Assembly (NCBI RefSeq): GCF_001039355.2 | Contig: NW_019775214.1 | Span: 275,669 to 339,668, forward strand | DNA: 64,000 bases | From: Lingula anatina | Lineage: Eukaryota; Brachiopoda; Lingulata; Lingulida; Lingulidae | Direction of reading: 5' to 3' | Shown here: positions 14,562 through 26,269 of the stretch, one piece after another | Layout: every line of letters begins with the position of its first letter | Numbering within the stretch: the stretch's first letter is position 1 | Notes under the pieces: model-generated | Databases searched by the model: none | Told to the model about the DNA's origin: nothing | What the model saw: the letters and a program-made list of their open reading frames with translations, nothing else | Program-made: the position numbers and the translations under genes

Positions 14562-14996
14562 GTTCTCAGTTTTTATTCAGCTGTAGATTTGCATGCTACA
14601 TGTTATCACCAGAGAATGCAACCTCTTTCCTAGTCCTAATCTGAAAGAATGTTACATTCTAGGGCATGAAATATAATCAGATATTGTGTATACGTGAACT
14701 TGGAATTACAGATTTATTTAACACATCATTTTTGCTAATTATGTGCTTGCTTAAATTATACATAAAGATATGTATCTTTTTCAATCATTTGAATCATTTG
14801 GAAGATGCACAATAAGAAGTTTTTATAAAGTAATTTTAACTACAGCTCTATTTGTAGCTGTTATATTTTAGGTTCTGACAGTGACAGTACCTCAGAGAAA
14901 GTTGCTCGCAAATTGTCATGGAAGACCAGAAGATCGTCTACTCACAAAATGGCCTCCACTCCTCCCGACAGCCCCAATACCAAGACCAAGAGATGA
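918..14996 (+). CDS. RALGAPA1: Ral GTPase-activating protein subunit alpha, 3' part (Rap/Ran-GAP domain)
   Basis: Catalytic subunit of the RalGAP heterodimer, which turns off RalA/RalB and acts downstream of Akt in metazoans. Seventeen coding exons join in phase to 787 codons plus stop: 918-1097, 1337-1447, 1904-2149, 2472-2618, 3016-3069, 3534-3684, 4219-4394, 4766-4947, 5320-5427, 5751-5822, 6046-6169, 6494-6649, 7066-7224, 7586-7713, 8027-8133, 8642-8779, 14872-14996. All have AG/GT borders. The 5' part is missing, since the family has about 2000 residues. The Rap/Ran-GAP domain lies in the exons from 5751 to 8133. It starts near CRETHKIAV, includes [20 protein letters not shown], and its catalytic Asn 'thumb' is the N of LRHLGNDE at the start of the 7066 exon. 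[11 protein letters not shown] closes the domain. The tail is Ser/Thr-rich and ends in basic residues (TKR-stop). The match to vertebrate RALGAPA1 is near line-by-line. Invertebrates usually have one gene for A1/A2, so the paralogue number is nominal. Confidence 0.95.
1776..1837. repeat. (TA)n microsatellite
   Basis: About 30 uninterrupted TA units in the intron just before the 1904 exon; probably length-variable. Confidence 0.97.
3429..3476 (+). pseudogene. Duplicated partial exon (decoy copy) of the Ral GAP alpha gene
   Basis: The first 42 bases repeat the start of the real exon at 3534 with only two differences. The repeat includes the intron side of the acceptor (the TAACT-GTGATACTG and TAACT-ATGAGACTG stretches match). 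After codon 14 this copy reads on as ANIMSRLL and meets a stop within about 20 codons, without a convincing 5' splice site. Vertebrate proteins have an Ala-Asn pair at about the place where this copy, but not the downstream exon, reads Thr-Ala-Asn. It may therefore be the older exon start, or a local 105 bp duplication. I treat the 3534 copy as the used exon because it continues into the conserved [14 protein letters not shown] block. Confidence 0.7.
3692..3739. repeat. (AAT)n microsatellite
   Basis: About 16 units of AAT directly after the 5' splice site at 3685. It is followed by a short run of GAT units. Confidence 0.95.
10948..11254. repeat. 30-bp minisatellite, about 10 units
   Basis: Degenerate tandem copies of a unit starting GTGCCTGAGGTACTGTTGTA and ending in TACCAGAATG. 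One unit is lengthened by 8 bases (near 11155-11165). Both strands give low-complexity reading frames through it; these are not genes. Confidence 0.95.
11370..11570. repeat. Degenerate minisatellite (CTCAGTACA core)
   Basis: Repeated GGTGCTCAGTACA, GAATACTCAG and similar words follow the 30-bp array closely but share little sequence with it. Unit length is irregular, so it is an old or decayed array. Confidence 0.75.
11860..12019. repeat. 40-bp tandem repeat, exactly four units
   Basis: Four adjacent 40-bp units begin GATCACACAGTCCACTAGAC. Units 1 and 2 are identical. Units 3 and 4 share a G-to-C change and unit 4 has one further change near its end. The low divergence means recent expansion. 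Confidence 0.97.
13240..13400. repeat. Dispersed palindromic repeat family, diverged copy
   Basis: The stretch with GATCTAACTCTGCAGGGATT, AAGCGGCTTAAATGTCTG and GCTGCAAAGGGGTAATTAAC matches one half of the tandem element at 36950-37445. It lies in an intron, 24 kb from those copies. This shows a dispersed family; it looks like a non-autonomous DNA transposon. Confidence 0.7.
14010..14043. repeat. (TTTA)n simple repeat
   Basis: Seven or more TTTA units in a T-rich stretch of the last intron. Confidence 0.9.
14528..14561. repeat. (TTA)n microsatellite
   Basis: About 11 units of TTA (ATT) in the last intron. Confidence 0.93.
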
Positions 14997-16540
14997 GAAT
15001 TTTTTGCCTTATAGATGGAGCCACTGTCACCAGTCAAAGTCCATCTTGGCCCATTCTGCAGGCTGTGGTCTTGTGGATTTCTCTTGTCTTGTGCTCCCAT
15101 GTCACATGGTCTGGACTCTGGCAGCAAGTTCTGCGCACAGCGTTTACACAATCTACAAGTATTAACTGAATTTGCCTCTCAATGTAAATACTGTGAAACA
15201 ACTCTAAAACAAAGGTTGTGTTCACAATTAGACTAATTTGACCACAAATTATCTGATTGACTTCAGTGAGCATAAGTTGTGCTATATTCTAAGTTTGGCA
15301 GAATGTGAAAATAGCACAGGTGGATTGGGGGGGGATGTCAAATCCAAGAGCAGGTCCAAGGGGAGACAATAATCAATATTTAAAATGCTACTTAAGAAAA
15401 CTGTTTTAAACTGGAAACAGCTTGAAGGGAGGAAGGACTGTTAATGTTCATGTATTCAGAGAAATGGGCCATATTCTTAATTAGGGTTTTGCCCATTGAC
15501 TTTACTCTATGTCCAAATATATAAACTTTTATTTACACTTGGAGTTTTGTAGGGCATGGTTTTTGCAACTATTGTGAGCATCTTTATGTTTATTTTAGAT
15601 TAATGTTAATTATTTTAGATATTTAACTATCTAATTGTTACTATCAATTTTAAACATTGATGGAAAATATGAACTTCAGAAGTGTGTCACGCCACCTATG
15701 ATTATTTATTTGCAGTGAAACAGAATATTTTTGTATAATTCTCTCCCTCTCTCTTCGTCAAAAGAAGCACCACGAAATGGCAATTTATGTAAATTATGCT
15801 TGTGCAATCCTTGAGACTTTTAGATATACATTTGATTGTAATCCTGTTAACATTTGAACCAGACAATGAGGTAAACTATACTTGCACAGATATAAGTCTC
15901 TCTTGGGTTTTGTGTCCTTGGGCACATTTTATAATGATGTTGATGTCTTTTGTGATGAGACTTGAGGCACAAGATGCCAACTTTAATGTAATGCATGCTT
16001 CCCTGTTTTACACTACCTTCTACTCTGACATGTATTGCATCTGAGTTGCAGGTCCTATCTGACTAATTATTATTATTATATTGCATTATTGTTGGAAGTC
16101 CTATCTGACTAATTATTGGTGAAAATTACCCAGGATATGTTGTCCATGTAAAAGGAGGACCCGATATTGTCCTGTAACTTAAATGTGTGTTATGATAAAA
16201 TTTAAATTGTTGAGTTTTACTATGATATAAAGGAGTTTATAAATTATATGTATATGTTATGAATGTGAATACGAATTTAATTTCACTTTACTAATTTACT
16301 AATATGAAATTAGCAGGGAGATTTTTTTTCACTTACAGTAATATATTTTTATAATTTAAACCAAGAATCATATCAATTTATTTGGTTTCTTCTAACTAGA
16401 TGTACTTTTTGTAATTGTGGCCATTCTTCTAGATATACGTAGATGCCAGTACCTCTCGTATTTCATCTGTGCTTCAAGCACTTGGAATTTGGCTTCAGTA
16501 AGTGTCTATGTTATCAATGGGAATAAACTATGTTGTGTAT
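14997..16540 (+). other. Probable 3'UTR of the Ral GAP alpha gene
   Basis: Follows the TGA at 14994-14996. No coding sequence is recognisable. The first clear AATAAA on this strand is at 16522-16527, which would give a UTR of about 1.5 kb. The true end could be earlier through a variant signal. Two short 20-bp direct copies of GTCCTATCTGACTAATTATT lie near 16050 and 16097. Confidence 0.45.
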
Positions 16541-16993
16541 TATTGTTGGGGTTTTGATCATTTGAAATATGGGTAAATTAATTTGAAAGCACTCGGGCTT
16601 CAGTTTATCGTGGATGTTTTTAATAACGTTTTGCAAGCACCTCTGACTACTTTCTCTACGTCTATCTTTCTACCAAGGGTGATGACGTCATTTTTATGCA
16701 AAAATGTTCAAAATAGAGAAAAAAAAAATGTCCAGAAAAGTGGTGGAAGTTCAAAGAACTGGCTAGAGAGTAATCAAACTGGCCCTAAGGTACGAGACCT
16801 AATAGGTGCATGACGACTACGACTTCATTCTGAAAAGCTCGCGTGGCGTCGTGAAACCGACGACACACAGTTCCTTTGTTTTAGGTCGTGGAAACCGACT
16901 AAATTCTGATAAATTCACTTCGAATACAATATATTTATTGTAGGGATACCGATTTTACTCGCTATTTAAAGACATACGATGCGCGTTACTTCC

Positions 16994-17259
16994 AAAGCTG
17001 TAATTAATTCTCGGCTGTGCTCGGTGGAGATTCTGATACCTTGACGCATGCGCAGTAGGAAGTTAGAAAGTTAATGGCGATCGCGGTTGCTTTGAAAAAT
17101 GTGATTGTCGATTTTGTGCAACAACAAGACGAAGAACATGAAGAAGCTATACACACGACAGATACGAGTGCAACCGCCATGATCCGATGGCAAGCGATGC
17201 GGCAACGGAGGATGAGATTTTATAGAATGCGAGCACAGCCGAGAATTAATTACAGCTTT
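16994..17259. mobile_element. Fold-back (MITE-like) element with 30-bp perfect inverted repeats
   Basis: Bases 16994-17023 and 17230-17259 are exact reverse complements (AAAGCTGTAATTAATTCTCG at the outer end). Around it, 16939-16988 and 17398-17447 are near-identical direct repeats with the word TTTACTCGCTATTTAAAGAC. Inside is a 63-codon frame starting at 17074 (MAIAVALKNV) with an acidic then arginine-rich composition. It could be a remnant of a transposase first exon, but I cannot assign it. A palindromic NRF1-like GCATGCGCA lies at 17046-17054. Confidence 0.6.
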
Positions 17260-18383
17260 GTATAAGTAGGCCTAACTGGCTCGCGCTGCCAGTAATTACG
17301 CCGCGGGATATTCAGGGCACAGACCGTGATCATAAGATACCGCGAATAGAAAATAGATTTTTAGAAAGTAGACTTTCCATGTGAACGAAGCCTTATTGTA
17401 GGGATACTGATTTTTACTCGCTATTTAAAGACGTACGAAGCGCGTTGGGTCTAATACCAGCAAAGAAAATCTTGGAAATTTCAGCAATTTTTCCTCTATC
17501 ACCAGCCGCTGATAAAATTAAGATATATTTAGCAGTTTTTAAATTCCATTCAAACCGTCAGTCTAATTCACCAGTCTCTTCCTATTACAAGAGGTAACTC
17601 AAAGACGGGTTCGTGGATAGAAATTTTCTGTTAAATATTATGGATATTGTGTACTTTGGCGATAAAAAAGTGTTCTCTTTTTTCTCACATTCTGTAAACA
17701 TACCTGACATTCTGTAAACATACCTTTTATCTCTAAAGTGCTACACCAACGTGACACCAATATGAGTAAAGCAATCGAATTTTTCATACTGCAACCATTT
17801 CAATTGAAACTGGATATTGTTCACGAACTTTGGCTTATTTTAACTTAACCCCAACGCTAACACTGTGCGTATGGACAATCCTGCGCCCACAGTGACCCCC
17901 CCCCCCTCCCCCTTCACTCAACAAATATCAAGACTCCGGTGTTCTGGTTCTGGTAATGTGCTGAAAATCACCGTTCTGTCGCAATTGTATGTCATCTCTA
18001 TTGCAATCCATTTTTTACTCTAACGCAATTGTATCAAAAGAAAGCGTTGTGACATCTATTGGTGATTCCGTGTCTTATCCCGTGGTTCCTTACATCTGTC
18101 TATATCCTTAATAAAAAGCTGACAGAATTCATCTTCTACCGTAGCAGAAATACCAGAATTCTTTCAATTAAAAGGGGAACCATGGCGAAATTTTACCCTA
18201 ATATTTTTATCTAGCACTGAACAAAACGCGCACGTGGTGGAAGCTGACTTCGCATTCATTTTTGTTTATCTATCAATTTAATCAGTCATTCATTTTGTTA
18301 AATCTGTTCGTTTTATGTTATCATCAATATATATCCATTTAGTTACTTGTTTATTTTTTTGGATGACTTTAGATGTAGGACTA

Positions 18384-18544
18384 CAGGGGCGTAACTAGAC
18401 CTTTTAAAATTGTACGCACAGATTTTGAAAATTCCCAGGATTATATTCCGTGAAAAATACACTGAATTTATGGAGAATAATATCATGGTTGGCTCAAAAA
18501 TTGTACGCACAGTGCATCCGTGCGTATGCCTGGTTACGCCCCTG
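18384..18544. mobile_element. hAT-like MITE (161 bp)
   Basis: The ends CAGGGGCGTAAC and GTTACGCCCCTG are perfect 12-bp terminal inverted repeats of the type common in hAT-related non-autonomous elements. GACTA flanks both ends (18379-18383 and 18545-18549) as a 5-bp target duplication. Classical hAT elements duplicate 8 bp; some hAT subgroups give 5. No transposase is encoded. Confidence 0.8.
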
Positions 18545-21500
18545 GACTACATGTGCACAGTGACTCCTGTTTAGAACCAAACAATTACATAATATATTGT
18601 AAATGTAAAAAAAATCTGACTTAAGGCTAGGATTACATTTGTTCATACTTAAAGCCAGATGCCAGTTTTTCTTACCTGGAAGTTTTACACGCATTTTCGA
18701 CTATCAGTTCCGTTAATTTTTATATTTTATCCTAATGTACATTTATTTGAGTATTCATGCTGAGATGTTTATATCTTTTCAACAATTGAATGACATAACG
18801 CTCATTTAAATATACTCTTACAAAATTGCCGCGCACCTGATAACAGCCCTCCACGTGACCGCAAGGTAGGCTGAGCCATATTACATGGGTCACCATTTAT
18901 TTTCCGCTGTTGCTAAAGAAGGCGAGTGTCTTGTGTTGTGTGTCAACCCCAGAGCTTTTCAGCTTATGCCCCGGTGACACGACTCTCTCCGTCATTCAAT
19001 TGGTCAGCCTGACATCTATTCATAATACCCACTTCTGATGTTACAGAGAATTTTTTTTCACTCTATGTTTGCGGGTATTTTTTTTATATATATTTTTGCA
19101 CTTTTCCATACTGTGAAAACACAAACACACACATCAAACTCATAACTCGTTTAGTTGAAATTTAGTGTACATAAAAAATCTGATGCCGCGCATCATCCAA
19201 AACAATGCAAGTTAACGAATTCTTATCATAATAATAATGAAAAAATACTTCTGTATGTGTCATTACCTCAATTATAAAGTAAATCTGTTGTGTGTATTTG
19301 GTTTGTGTCTGTATATTTTAACATTATATGCATTGGTATGCAGTTGAAAGATAAATATTCATTCAACAAGTATTCCCAATTCAGCATTTCTTCGCTGTAG
19401 TCTTGTACGACTGATCCTTTTAATCCACAGCCATATGAAAAGCATCAAAGACACCACTTATATGATAGTATAATTACTGTCACCACGTCACTCTGATGGG
19501 AGCAGGCGTCATATGCGGGTGAAAGTCGATATGCAAGAGAGACTAACTCACGTATACATTACCGTGAAAGCAACTCATCATACGGGCTATTAGAGCAAAC
19601 GCACGTCAACAAATCGCGCACACAAATATTATCTCGTGACGGTTTTTTTGTCAATAACTTGTAGTAAATTAGTGAATTTTACCTGGTTGTATTTAAAGAT
19701 AAATAAATATTCACAATATCATATGCAATATACATGTCGTGTTTCTTGACAAACAAATTGTTTTTTTCCATTGAAGAATTTACTCTTTATGATACATTTT
19801 CTTATGAAGGTTAAGGCAGAGTCATCTGGGCCATTTTCGATGACCCCCCCCCCCCCCCCACCACCACCAGACTACGAATAATTGCATTTGTCTCGGTCAT
19901 ATCACATAAAATAAACAACTACAGCGCACAAACCTCAGTGATAAAATAGTTTATTTCATTTTATTTGCCTCATTTCTGGCGAGTACAATCATGTCGCTTA
20001 TAAAAGCAAATCAATCTGCTAATCTACAAGTTGGTTCTACTATGGAGTCTACCGTGTCAGATCATTTCAAATTCAATAGCTGCTGCTACCCTTTGTATTA
20101 CAAACTATTAGGATTTTATCAATTAAATAATACCATACAGCTTAGCGCCGGTGGGTAGGTGGTAAAATCCTATTTACCTTCATATAAAAAGTGTAAAGCT
20201 GGATAATAAGTGTCTAGGTAATAAAACTCTGAAGCATTTGGGGTCACAAGAAATCACCGTATATACCATACATATGTGATATTATTAACTTTTAATCTTG
20301 AAATACAAATAATCCTAATATTGTGTCTTGAGATGCCTTTCAAACCAGCTCACCGACAGTATTATCACGAAATGCATTTAGATAGGCACTTTGAATAATT
20401 TCCCCGTTTCAAGATAAAAAATGCATACAAACAGTAATTTGCAATCTTATAGATATTAATTATTAATAGATCTATCAAAACCAGACTACTATCATCTCTA
20501 TAACACCATTGTTTTCAGAGTGCTTCGCCCGCATTTTAGTTACACAAAGGCAGCTTGAAACCGTGGCCTTTGTTCTGTAAAAACCTCTCCATGCTTCGCG
20601 CCCAGAGCATAAGGCACTTGCGAGACAAATCCTCCTAGCAGTTGCATATTTTCCTGAAAGTCATTATTAATAAAAACACTAGGCCAAGTTGAATAACTAT
20701 CCCCCTGATGTATATTCAGGTAGAAACCCGTGCATGAAAATAAAAACACCTTTACTTGAATGAACTAAATAAATAAACCAAAGCTGGCGGAGTCTTTCAT
20801 ACAGCAATTTTGTTAAATTATCACGGTCGTCAGTATTCATTCAAACTGGCTCTCTCATGGTTTACCTTTGTTAGGAATATTTCTCGGATAACAACCTTTC
20901 ACTGATCTAAAGACAATGAGCCCGATTCACTGGTAATATAACGTTGTTAAGTTATTGTGACGGGCACATCACTTCCCTGATCAAAATTCACATTCACTAC
21001 AATATATCGGCAGGTGCGCCTTGCTCTTAATTATCAAATTTTCTTTGATTCTTTGTCCAAAATAACACGCTAGTATATGTTCAACATATTGCAGCGTACA
21101 GCTGTCTCGTACTCTAGTTTCAGATATCAATATAATGCAAAGAAACCTGTAACCGATCTAATAGCGACAGTCAATAAAGCATTTAGTGCCTTTATCTGAT
21201 GCTTTGCTGGATAAATTAGGAACATAAATTAGATTTAAAAAATATATATTGTAAAATTGAGGAGACTCTGGCCTTCGACGATTTGTCGTCATCTGAGAAA
21301 AGTGGCTAATAGTGTTTATGTTGACAAATCATATAACTACAATATAATCACTTAACCTTGATTCTAACACTTTATCCTACTCCCGATGTGCTGACAACAT
21401 GAAAGAAGCCACACAAAAAATTTAGGCTCAAGAATCGTCGGTCTTACAGTAAAATGTAGGTGTAAAACTATTGAAGTTTTCTGAAAAATAGGATTTTTAC

Positions 21501-22156
21501 ATAACGATAAATTAAAGAAAAACTACATGTATCATAAAATATCCATACTACAAAAAATGGAATGTTGGGTTTTGAACAAACGGGACTGCTCACATATAAT
21601 ATGCGTTTCATTTTTTTACATCAAAAGATGGTTGGATACGTAAAAGATAAATAAATATCTACTATGCTTTTGAGCTCATTAAGGGCTAAATGTTTTGACG
21701 ACCATTGTTTATTGATAAATCAGAAGTTTTGTTCTTGTTCACTTCGCCCGTAGTATCAGTGACAATTTATGTTACTTACGAAATATTTGAACCTGATACC
21801 GGCGCTTTGTTTTCTTGGTCAATATCTTTATTACAAATCCCTAGTGGCAAAGCTCCCTTTGTTACATTTGGTAAAAATAAACTTCTTTAAAAATAACCTA
21901 TGACAGAGCGCATTCCATGCGTCCAATAAATATATCAGCGTAACATTTAAATAGAAAAAAGTAAACGTGTAAACGAAACAAAGTGTAAATAACATCAAAA
22001 CATAACCTATCAACCTAATTTAACCTAAATATATTAAACATAAATACATTTAAAATAAATTATCTCTTTTGTAAAGATATGATTTCATTAAGACTTTGGA
22101 TTGCACTTAACAATAAACCTGTTGCTTACACTTAAAGTTCAGTTACGGTGCGGACT

Positions 22157-22162
22157 TTTATT
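22157..22162 (-). terminator. Poly(A) signal candidate of the INSM1-like gene
   Basis: AATAAA on the - strand about 260 bases after the stop codon at 22419-22421. The surrounding AT-rich sequence offers other possibilities. Confidence 0.45.
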
Positions 22163-22418
22163 GCACTTACGTTTAAAATTCTTAGCTATCCTAACCCATA
22201 AAAACACAAAAATAATAAATAGAAATGAATAGAAATTGACTTCACTTTGTGATACAAAACCTATACGAACGATATAAACTTTTCCTATTGTATTATATAC
22301 TTACTTCAATCTTTAATATAGTAAAGATATTTAAGGCACCATCTTATCCTTGATCTTTGCACGCTCTCCCTTTACATATCCCCAGGAGGTGGGTGGGGGT
22401 ACTTGTTGTGCCTGATCC

Positions 22419-23846
22419 CTACTGTCTGTTCATTTCGGGGGTGGGTAGATTAAGGAGGATCACCTGTTTCGTATCGGAAGGATGCCGTTTGTTAATATGG
22501 CGCGTTAAGGCGGCAGATGTGTAAAAAACACTGGTGCAGTGTTTACACTTGTAAAGAAAGTCGGGCTGAACACAGGGGGTCCCGTTTGGAAGGTGGGATG
22601 GCGGAGGGCGGGGTCTGTCGCTGGGGATCACCGAGACCTCGTCGTTATGCTGCAGGAGATGTTTTGCTAGATATTCTTCGCTGGGGAGCACCTGGCCGCA
22701 GTACCGGCAGGGGTAGGGCCTCTCTGGTTCCACCCTACGAGGGGCCGGCTCAGAAGACTCCACCTGGTGGGTCTGAAGATGTTTCACCAAGTATGCACGT
22801 CGACGGAACTTTTTGTCGCACTTGTCACAGCTGTAGAGAGCCTCCGATTCGGCGGTGGTAGCTGGGGTCCCGAGAGATGGATTGACCCTGTCCTTAACCG
22901 CCAGGTTGAGGGGAGTGTCGTGATCGTGGGCCGCCGGTGGAGCTGGGAGTATCTTAGAGGGAGCTGAAACTTTTGTAGAACTGTTGGGTCTGGGTTTGTG
23001 CCACCGCCGGTGAGATGCTAGGTTGGCCGGGCAGTTAAACACTTTGTCGCATTCAGGGCACCTGTACTCTATATGGACAATCCTCGAGCACCGATGTTGA
23101 GCTAAGCGGAAGGCGTCCTCAAACCACTCTTTACATAACTGGCAAATATAGTCTCCGATTTTGTTTTCGATTTTTGCCAGTTCGTTTTTGGCTTCCTCTG
23201 TCACTTCTACAAAGTTTAACGAACCGTCAATGTCTCCCCTTACTACCCTACTGGTTCCTATATCGCCTCCAGTATCTTCATCGTCTGAATCACGGATAAA
23301 AGTACCAGACACCGGGGAATTCTTAACCTCTGAGAAATTCAGTCGACGAGCAGCTTTTGACTTTCTGTTTGGCTTTGGCTTCGATATGCTATCGTTGCTG
23401 CGTTTTTTGTTGGGACATTGCGGAACCACAGAGTCTGTGACGATATTCTTCCCCGTCGGTGAAGTGACGGAGAGACGGTCGAAAGAAGAAAAATAAAAAG
23501 GTGAGTACGTCGACGCTGTGTTGTGATAGTAACTTAAGTTGGACGGGACGTAGTAGGGCTGGAGGGAGGACAGAGGGCGAAGCTGGGATCCCCTGGGCTC
23601 GGGAGGCGTCTCTCTCGTACCGGGGCTTGCGCTGCGGTCTCTGGTCGTCAGTGCCAAGGGACTTGCTGAGAACCCGGAATCCGGAGACTGGGCCGTGTCG
23701 TGAGACACGTAATCGTGCTCAGAGCCAGAATCGGAGCGATCTTCTTCTGAGTTTCTCCTCAGCCGACTTGTCTCTAGCTGATGTGCCTGCAGTCCACCGG
23801 CACTGCCGCACTGATAGTGCCTCTTCACCAGGAAACCACGAGGCAT
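22419..23846 (-). CDS. INSM1: Insulinoma-associated (INSM1-type) SNAG zinc-finger repressor
   Basis: Intact single-exon frame of 475 residues; vertebrate INSM1/2 are also intronless. It is a nuclear transcriptional repressor of neuroendocrine and neuronal differentiation (Nerfin-1 in flies, EGL-46 in nematodes). The N-terminus MPRGFLVKR is the SNAG motif, which in this family recruits LSD1/CoREST-type corepressors. Residues 50-125 are Ser/Pro/Tyr-rich. A basic stretch near 158-168 is followed by ARRLNF, which resembles the RKLNF block of INSM1. Finger 1 (233-253) is a C2HC type and finger 2 (261-283) is C2H2; they are close together. Finger 3 lies at 338-360, finger 4 at 378-400 and finger 5 at 432-455. 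After finger 5 comes HINKRHPS then QVILL, as in INSM1. TPLNLAV at 311-317 resembles a CtBP-binding PxDLS variant (inference). The start is fixed by SNAG, which must be N-terminal. Confidence 0.96.
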   Translation of the reverse strand: MPRGFLVKRHYQCGSAGGLQAHQLETSRLRRNSEEDRSDSGSEHDYVSHDTAQSPDSGFSASPLALTTRDRSASPGTRETPPEPRGSQLRPLSSLQPYYVPSNLSYYHNTASTYSPFYFSSFDRLSVTSPTGKNIVTDSVVPQCPNKKRSNDSISKPKPNRKSKAARRLNFSEVKNSPVSGTFIRDSDDEDTGGDIGTSRVVRGDIDGSLNFVEVTEEAKNELAKIENKIGDYICQLCKEWFEDAFRLAQHRCSRIVHIEYRCPECDKVFNCPANLASHRRWHKPRPNSSTKVSAPSKILPAPPAAHDHDTPLNLAVKDRVNPSLGTPATTAESEALYSCDKCDKKFRRRAYLVKHLQTHQVESSEPAPRRVEPERPYPCRYCGQVLPSEEYLAKHLLQHNDEVSVIPSDRPRPPPSHLPNGTPCVQPDFLYKCKHCTSVFYTSAALTRHINKRHPSDTKQVILLNLPTPEMNRQ

Positions 23847-24027
23847 CCTCTGCTGTCCACGGTGGCACTACTATACAGCCTTCCTGGCTGCCTTCTCCCG
23901 GAGTTGTGTGTGAATCCGCACACTCTCTCGCTCACTACAGCGTTCACACCGTGGTCCTGTTGGTGATGATCGATCGATCAAATGGCTGAACACACTGAGA
24001 CAACGCTGCAGATACGGGTCTATGCAA

Positions 24028-24035
24028 TATTTATA
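24028..24035 (-). promoter_or_regulatory. TATA box of the INSM1-like gene
   Basis: TATAAATA on the - strand, 182 bases upstream of the ATG at 23846. This would put transcription start near 24000 and give a 5'UTR of about 150 bases. Expression has not been examined. Confidence 0.55.
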
Positions 24036-24377
24036 GTGAAAATTACGATGAACATGAATTTCTGTCAACTTGTCTCAGAATGTCAACGATTTCCAGACTT
24101 TCTCGGCGGCCTTCCTCCGCGGTTTTTCGCCTTTTCTTTTCCGTAAGTTGGTAGTGAGTCACAGTGGTTCTGGTTTATTATACAGCGCCCGCTGGTGATA
24201 ATCTTTACCATCAGTGATAGATACTGTACTTTTCAACAGCAGCAAAGTGTGAAACAGAGTGTAGTGCTCTATGCAGCTATCACAGGTGATCCGAAGGCAA
24301 AACGACATAGCTACAGTGCTTTTATAGGCAGCGAATGACATAGGACTGCGGCGCAAAGCTTGAGTGACAGTCCACAC

Positions 24378-24414
24378 CTTTGTTATGCTAATCATGGCTC
24401 GTGCGCATCAGGTG
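24378..24414 (+). promoter_or_regulatory. SOX-POU composite motif plus E-box near the INSM1 promoter
   Basis: CTTTGTTATGCTAAT at 24378-24392 joins a SOX site (CTTTGTT) to a POU octamer half (ATGCTAAT) with the spacing of the classic SOX2-POU composite element. A CAGGTG E-box follows at 24409-24414. It lies about 530 bases upstream of the INSM1 start codon. Family knowledge says neural SOX, POU and bHLH factors act upstream of neurogenic genes; use here is inferred. Confidence 0.5.
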
Positions 24415-26269
24415 GGGAGATATTCTGGGGTTTCAATGAAAACAAACAAATCACAAATTTCATATTTCTGATAAGCCTTTAAATTTCGTTTTATTTTATC
24501 CATGATTTACTATTTGGTATTTGTAATATTTCATGCCGTTACTGATTGATTAATTAATTATTTTTATTTATAAATTGCCTGTAGAAATTAATTATCTCAG
24601 ACATTCATTTGGCAAGAAAAAAAAATCGAAACTGAGTGCCTAAACACTAGAGACCATTGTGCTCTAAAATCTATTCTTTTCTACGGAAGTCAACTTTTGC
24701 TAACGCAATTTTTGTTTGGAGAGAACTGAAGTCTCCCTCTTTTCACATCAACACACAAACATACACACGCATCTGCCGTGATCGATACCCCATTCCTCAG
24801 AACTGATTGGTCATCAAACATTGTTCTTAAATGATCAATGTGAACAATGAAACTCCAGCTAATTTTACAGACGTTAGCAAAGCTTATCAATATTAGCTCA
24901 CGCAGTTCAGTTTGGAATGCAAACGGAGCTTGCATTCAGTGGCACGCGAGCCCAATCACAGGCATGTGGCAAAACACAACACGTCGTGTTTGCTGTGTAA
25001 TCACTCTTAATGCTCACTAGGGTAACAAAGAGAGCGATTTTTGTTGACTTGGTTTAAGCCCGATTGAGCTTAGAGCTAGGATACAATTTGATCGCAAATT
25101 TGTGGTGAAGCGTGATTTTTCTCCTTTCTGTGTTATGTCGCATACTGCCTGTATGTAGTGGCAGCTGCGTTGGTTCAATAAAGGAAAATAATTCGCTACC
25201 ATTCAAGGATGCAGGGATTTGTTAGTACACTTACGTGGACTAGACCGTGATAAGGCCTGAGATATTGGTCATTTGAAGTTTAATCGCCATACAATATAAT
25301 AAAAGGAGAAAAGTAATATAGGATTAGATGCACCGTTTTTTTAGTGTGTTTGTGTGTGTTCAAACCGCAGTCGCTTGTTTTTATTGCCACCATGATATCA
25401 ACCCTGCACGTATCAATTCTTTCCTGTCAGATCATTTGAGACTTTCACATAAATTCAATTCGTCTCATGTTACTTTTTTTCCTCGAAAAATACGCGCCAC
25501 CGTTATGAAAGCAAAATTTCATATCGACGATACTAAACTCTATTTGAATACCTCATAAACAAAAAAGAACTCCTAGATAATGACACTGCTAAAGCATTGT
25601 TAAGGCACCATGAATGAACCATTCATATCTGCGCGAATAAAGACCAAAGAGCAATACTACAGAGTCATCCGTCACTGAGAGTAATTATAAAGAAAGAAGC
25701 CACCAAATTGTGCCACTCACACACTACTCACAATGAAGGACATAACAATCATTTACTTCACTTGCTACTAGCGATGTTCTCCGCTCGCTGTCAATTGATT
25801 AGGCTTCGTATCAGCTAACGATATCGATTTAATATACACCAGGTCGGCTTGAAATTGCAAAACTTTTACACATGAGTTACCGTGTCATAAAATGAGTAAT
25901 TTATTGTCTTGATTTGATCTGTAATGGTGTTCCGTTTGTGTAAAATAATGCGTCTGCCCCAAGAAGAAAGGCGCTCGAATTGAAAATTGGGCTTTTTCTT
26001 TACAAAAAAAATGAAAGGGTATTTATTTAAGGGGAATCCACATTAAATGTTATTAAAGTGTGTATACATGATATAGCAAAAAAATTCCATTCCGCATGTT
26101 TTATTTACCTAGACAGCTGATCTCCGTAGAGACGACGACATTCGATTTCGCAGTTTACTACGTTTTTAACAATACAGTAACGGCGAGTGAAATTATAGCG
26201 TATTAGGCAATCGCAGTTGACGCTTTATCATAGTGCTCGTTGATTGCAGGGAGCAGAGGAAGCAGGCTT

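Larger units (their letters stand above)
8780..14871 (+). other. Last intron of the Ral GAP alpha gene (6.1 kb)
   Basis: The exon ends with one codon base (8779) and the final exon supplies the other two, so the phase is kept. Every other intron here is under about 1 kb. This one holds three minisatellite arrays, one copy of a palindromic repeat family and two simple repeats. No exon of another gene was recognised in it. Confidence 0.8.
16541..22150. other. Intergenic DNA between the Ral GAP alpha and INSM1 genes
   Basis: No gene recognised. It contains a fold-back element (16994-17259) flanked by 50-bp direct repeats, a hAT-like MITE (18384-18544), poly-C runs near 17898 and 19843, and AT-rich unique sequence. 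All open frames are short and lack known domains. Confidence 0.6.

Noticed and set aside
16433-16497. 65-base open stretch with AG and GTAAGT borders after the Ral GAP alpha stop
   Set aside because: It lies beyond the stop codon, is not recognisable, and no partner exon was found. Possibly a 3'UTR feature only.
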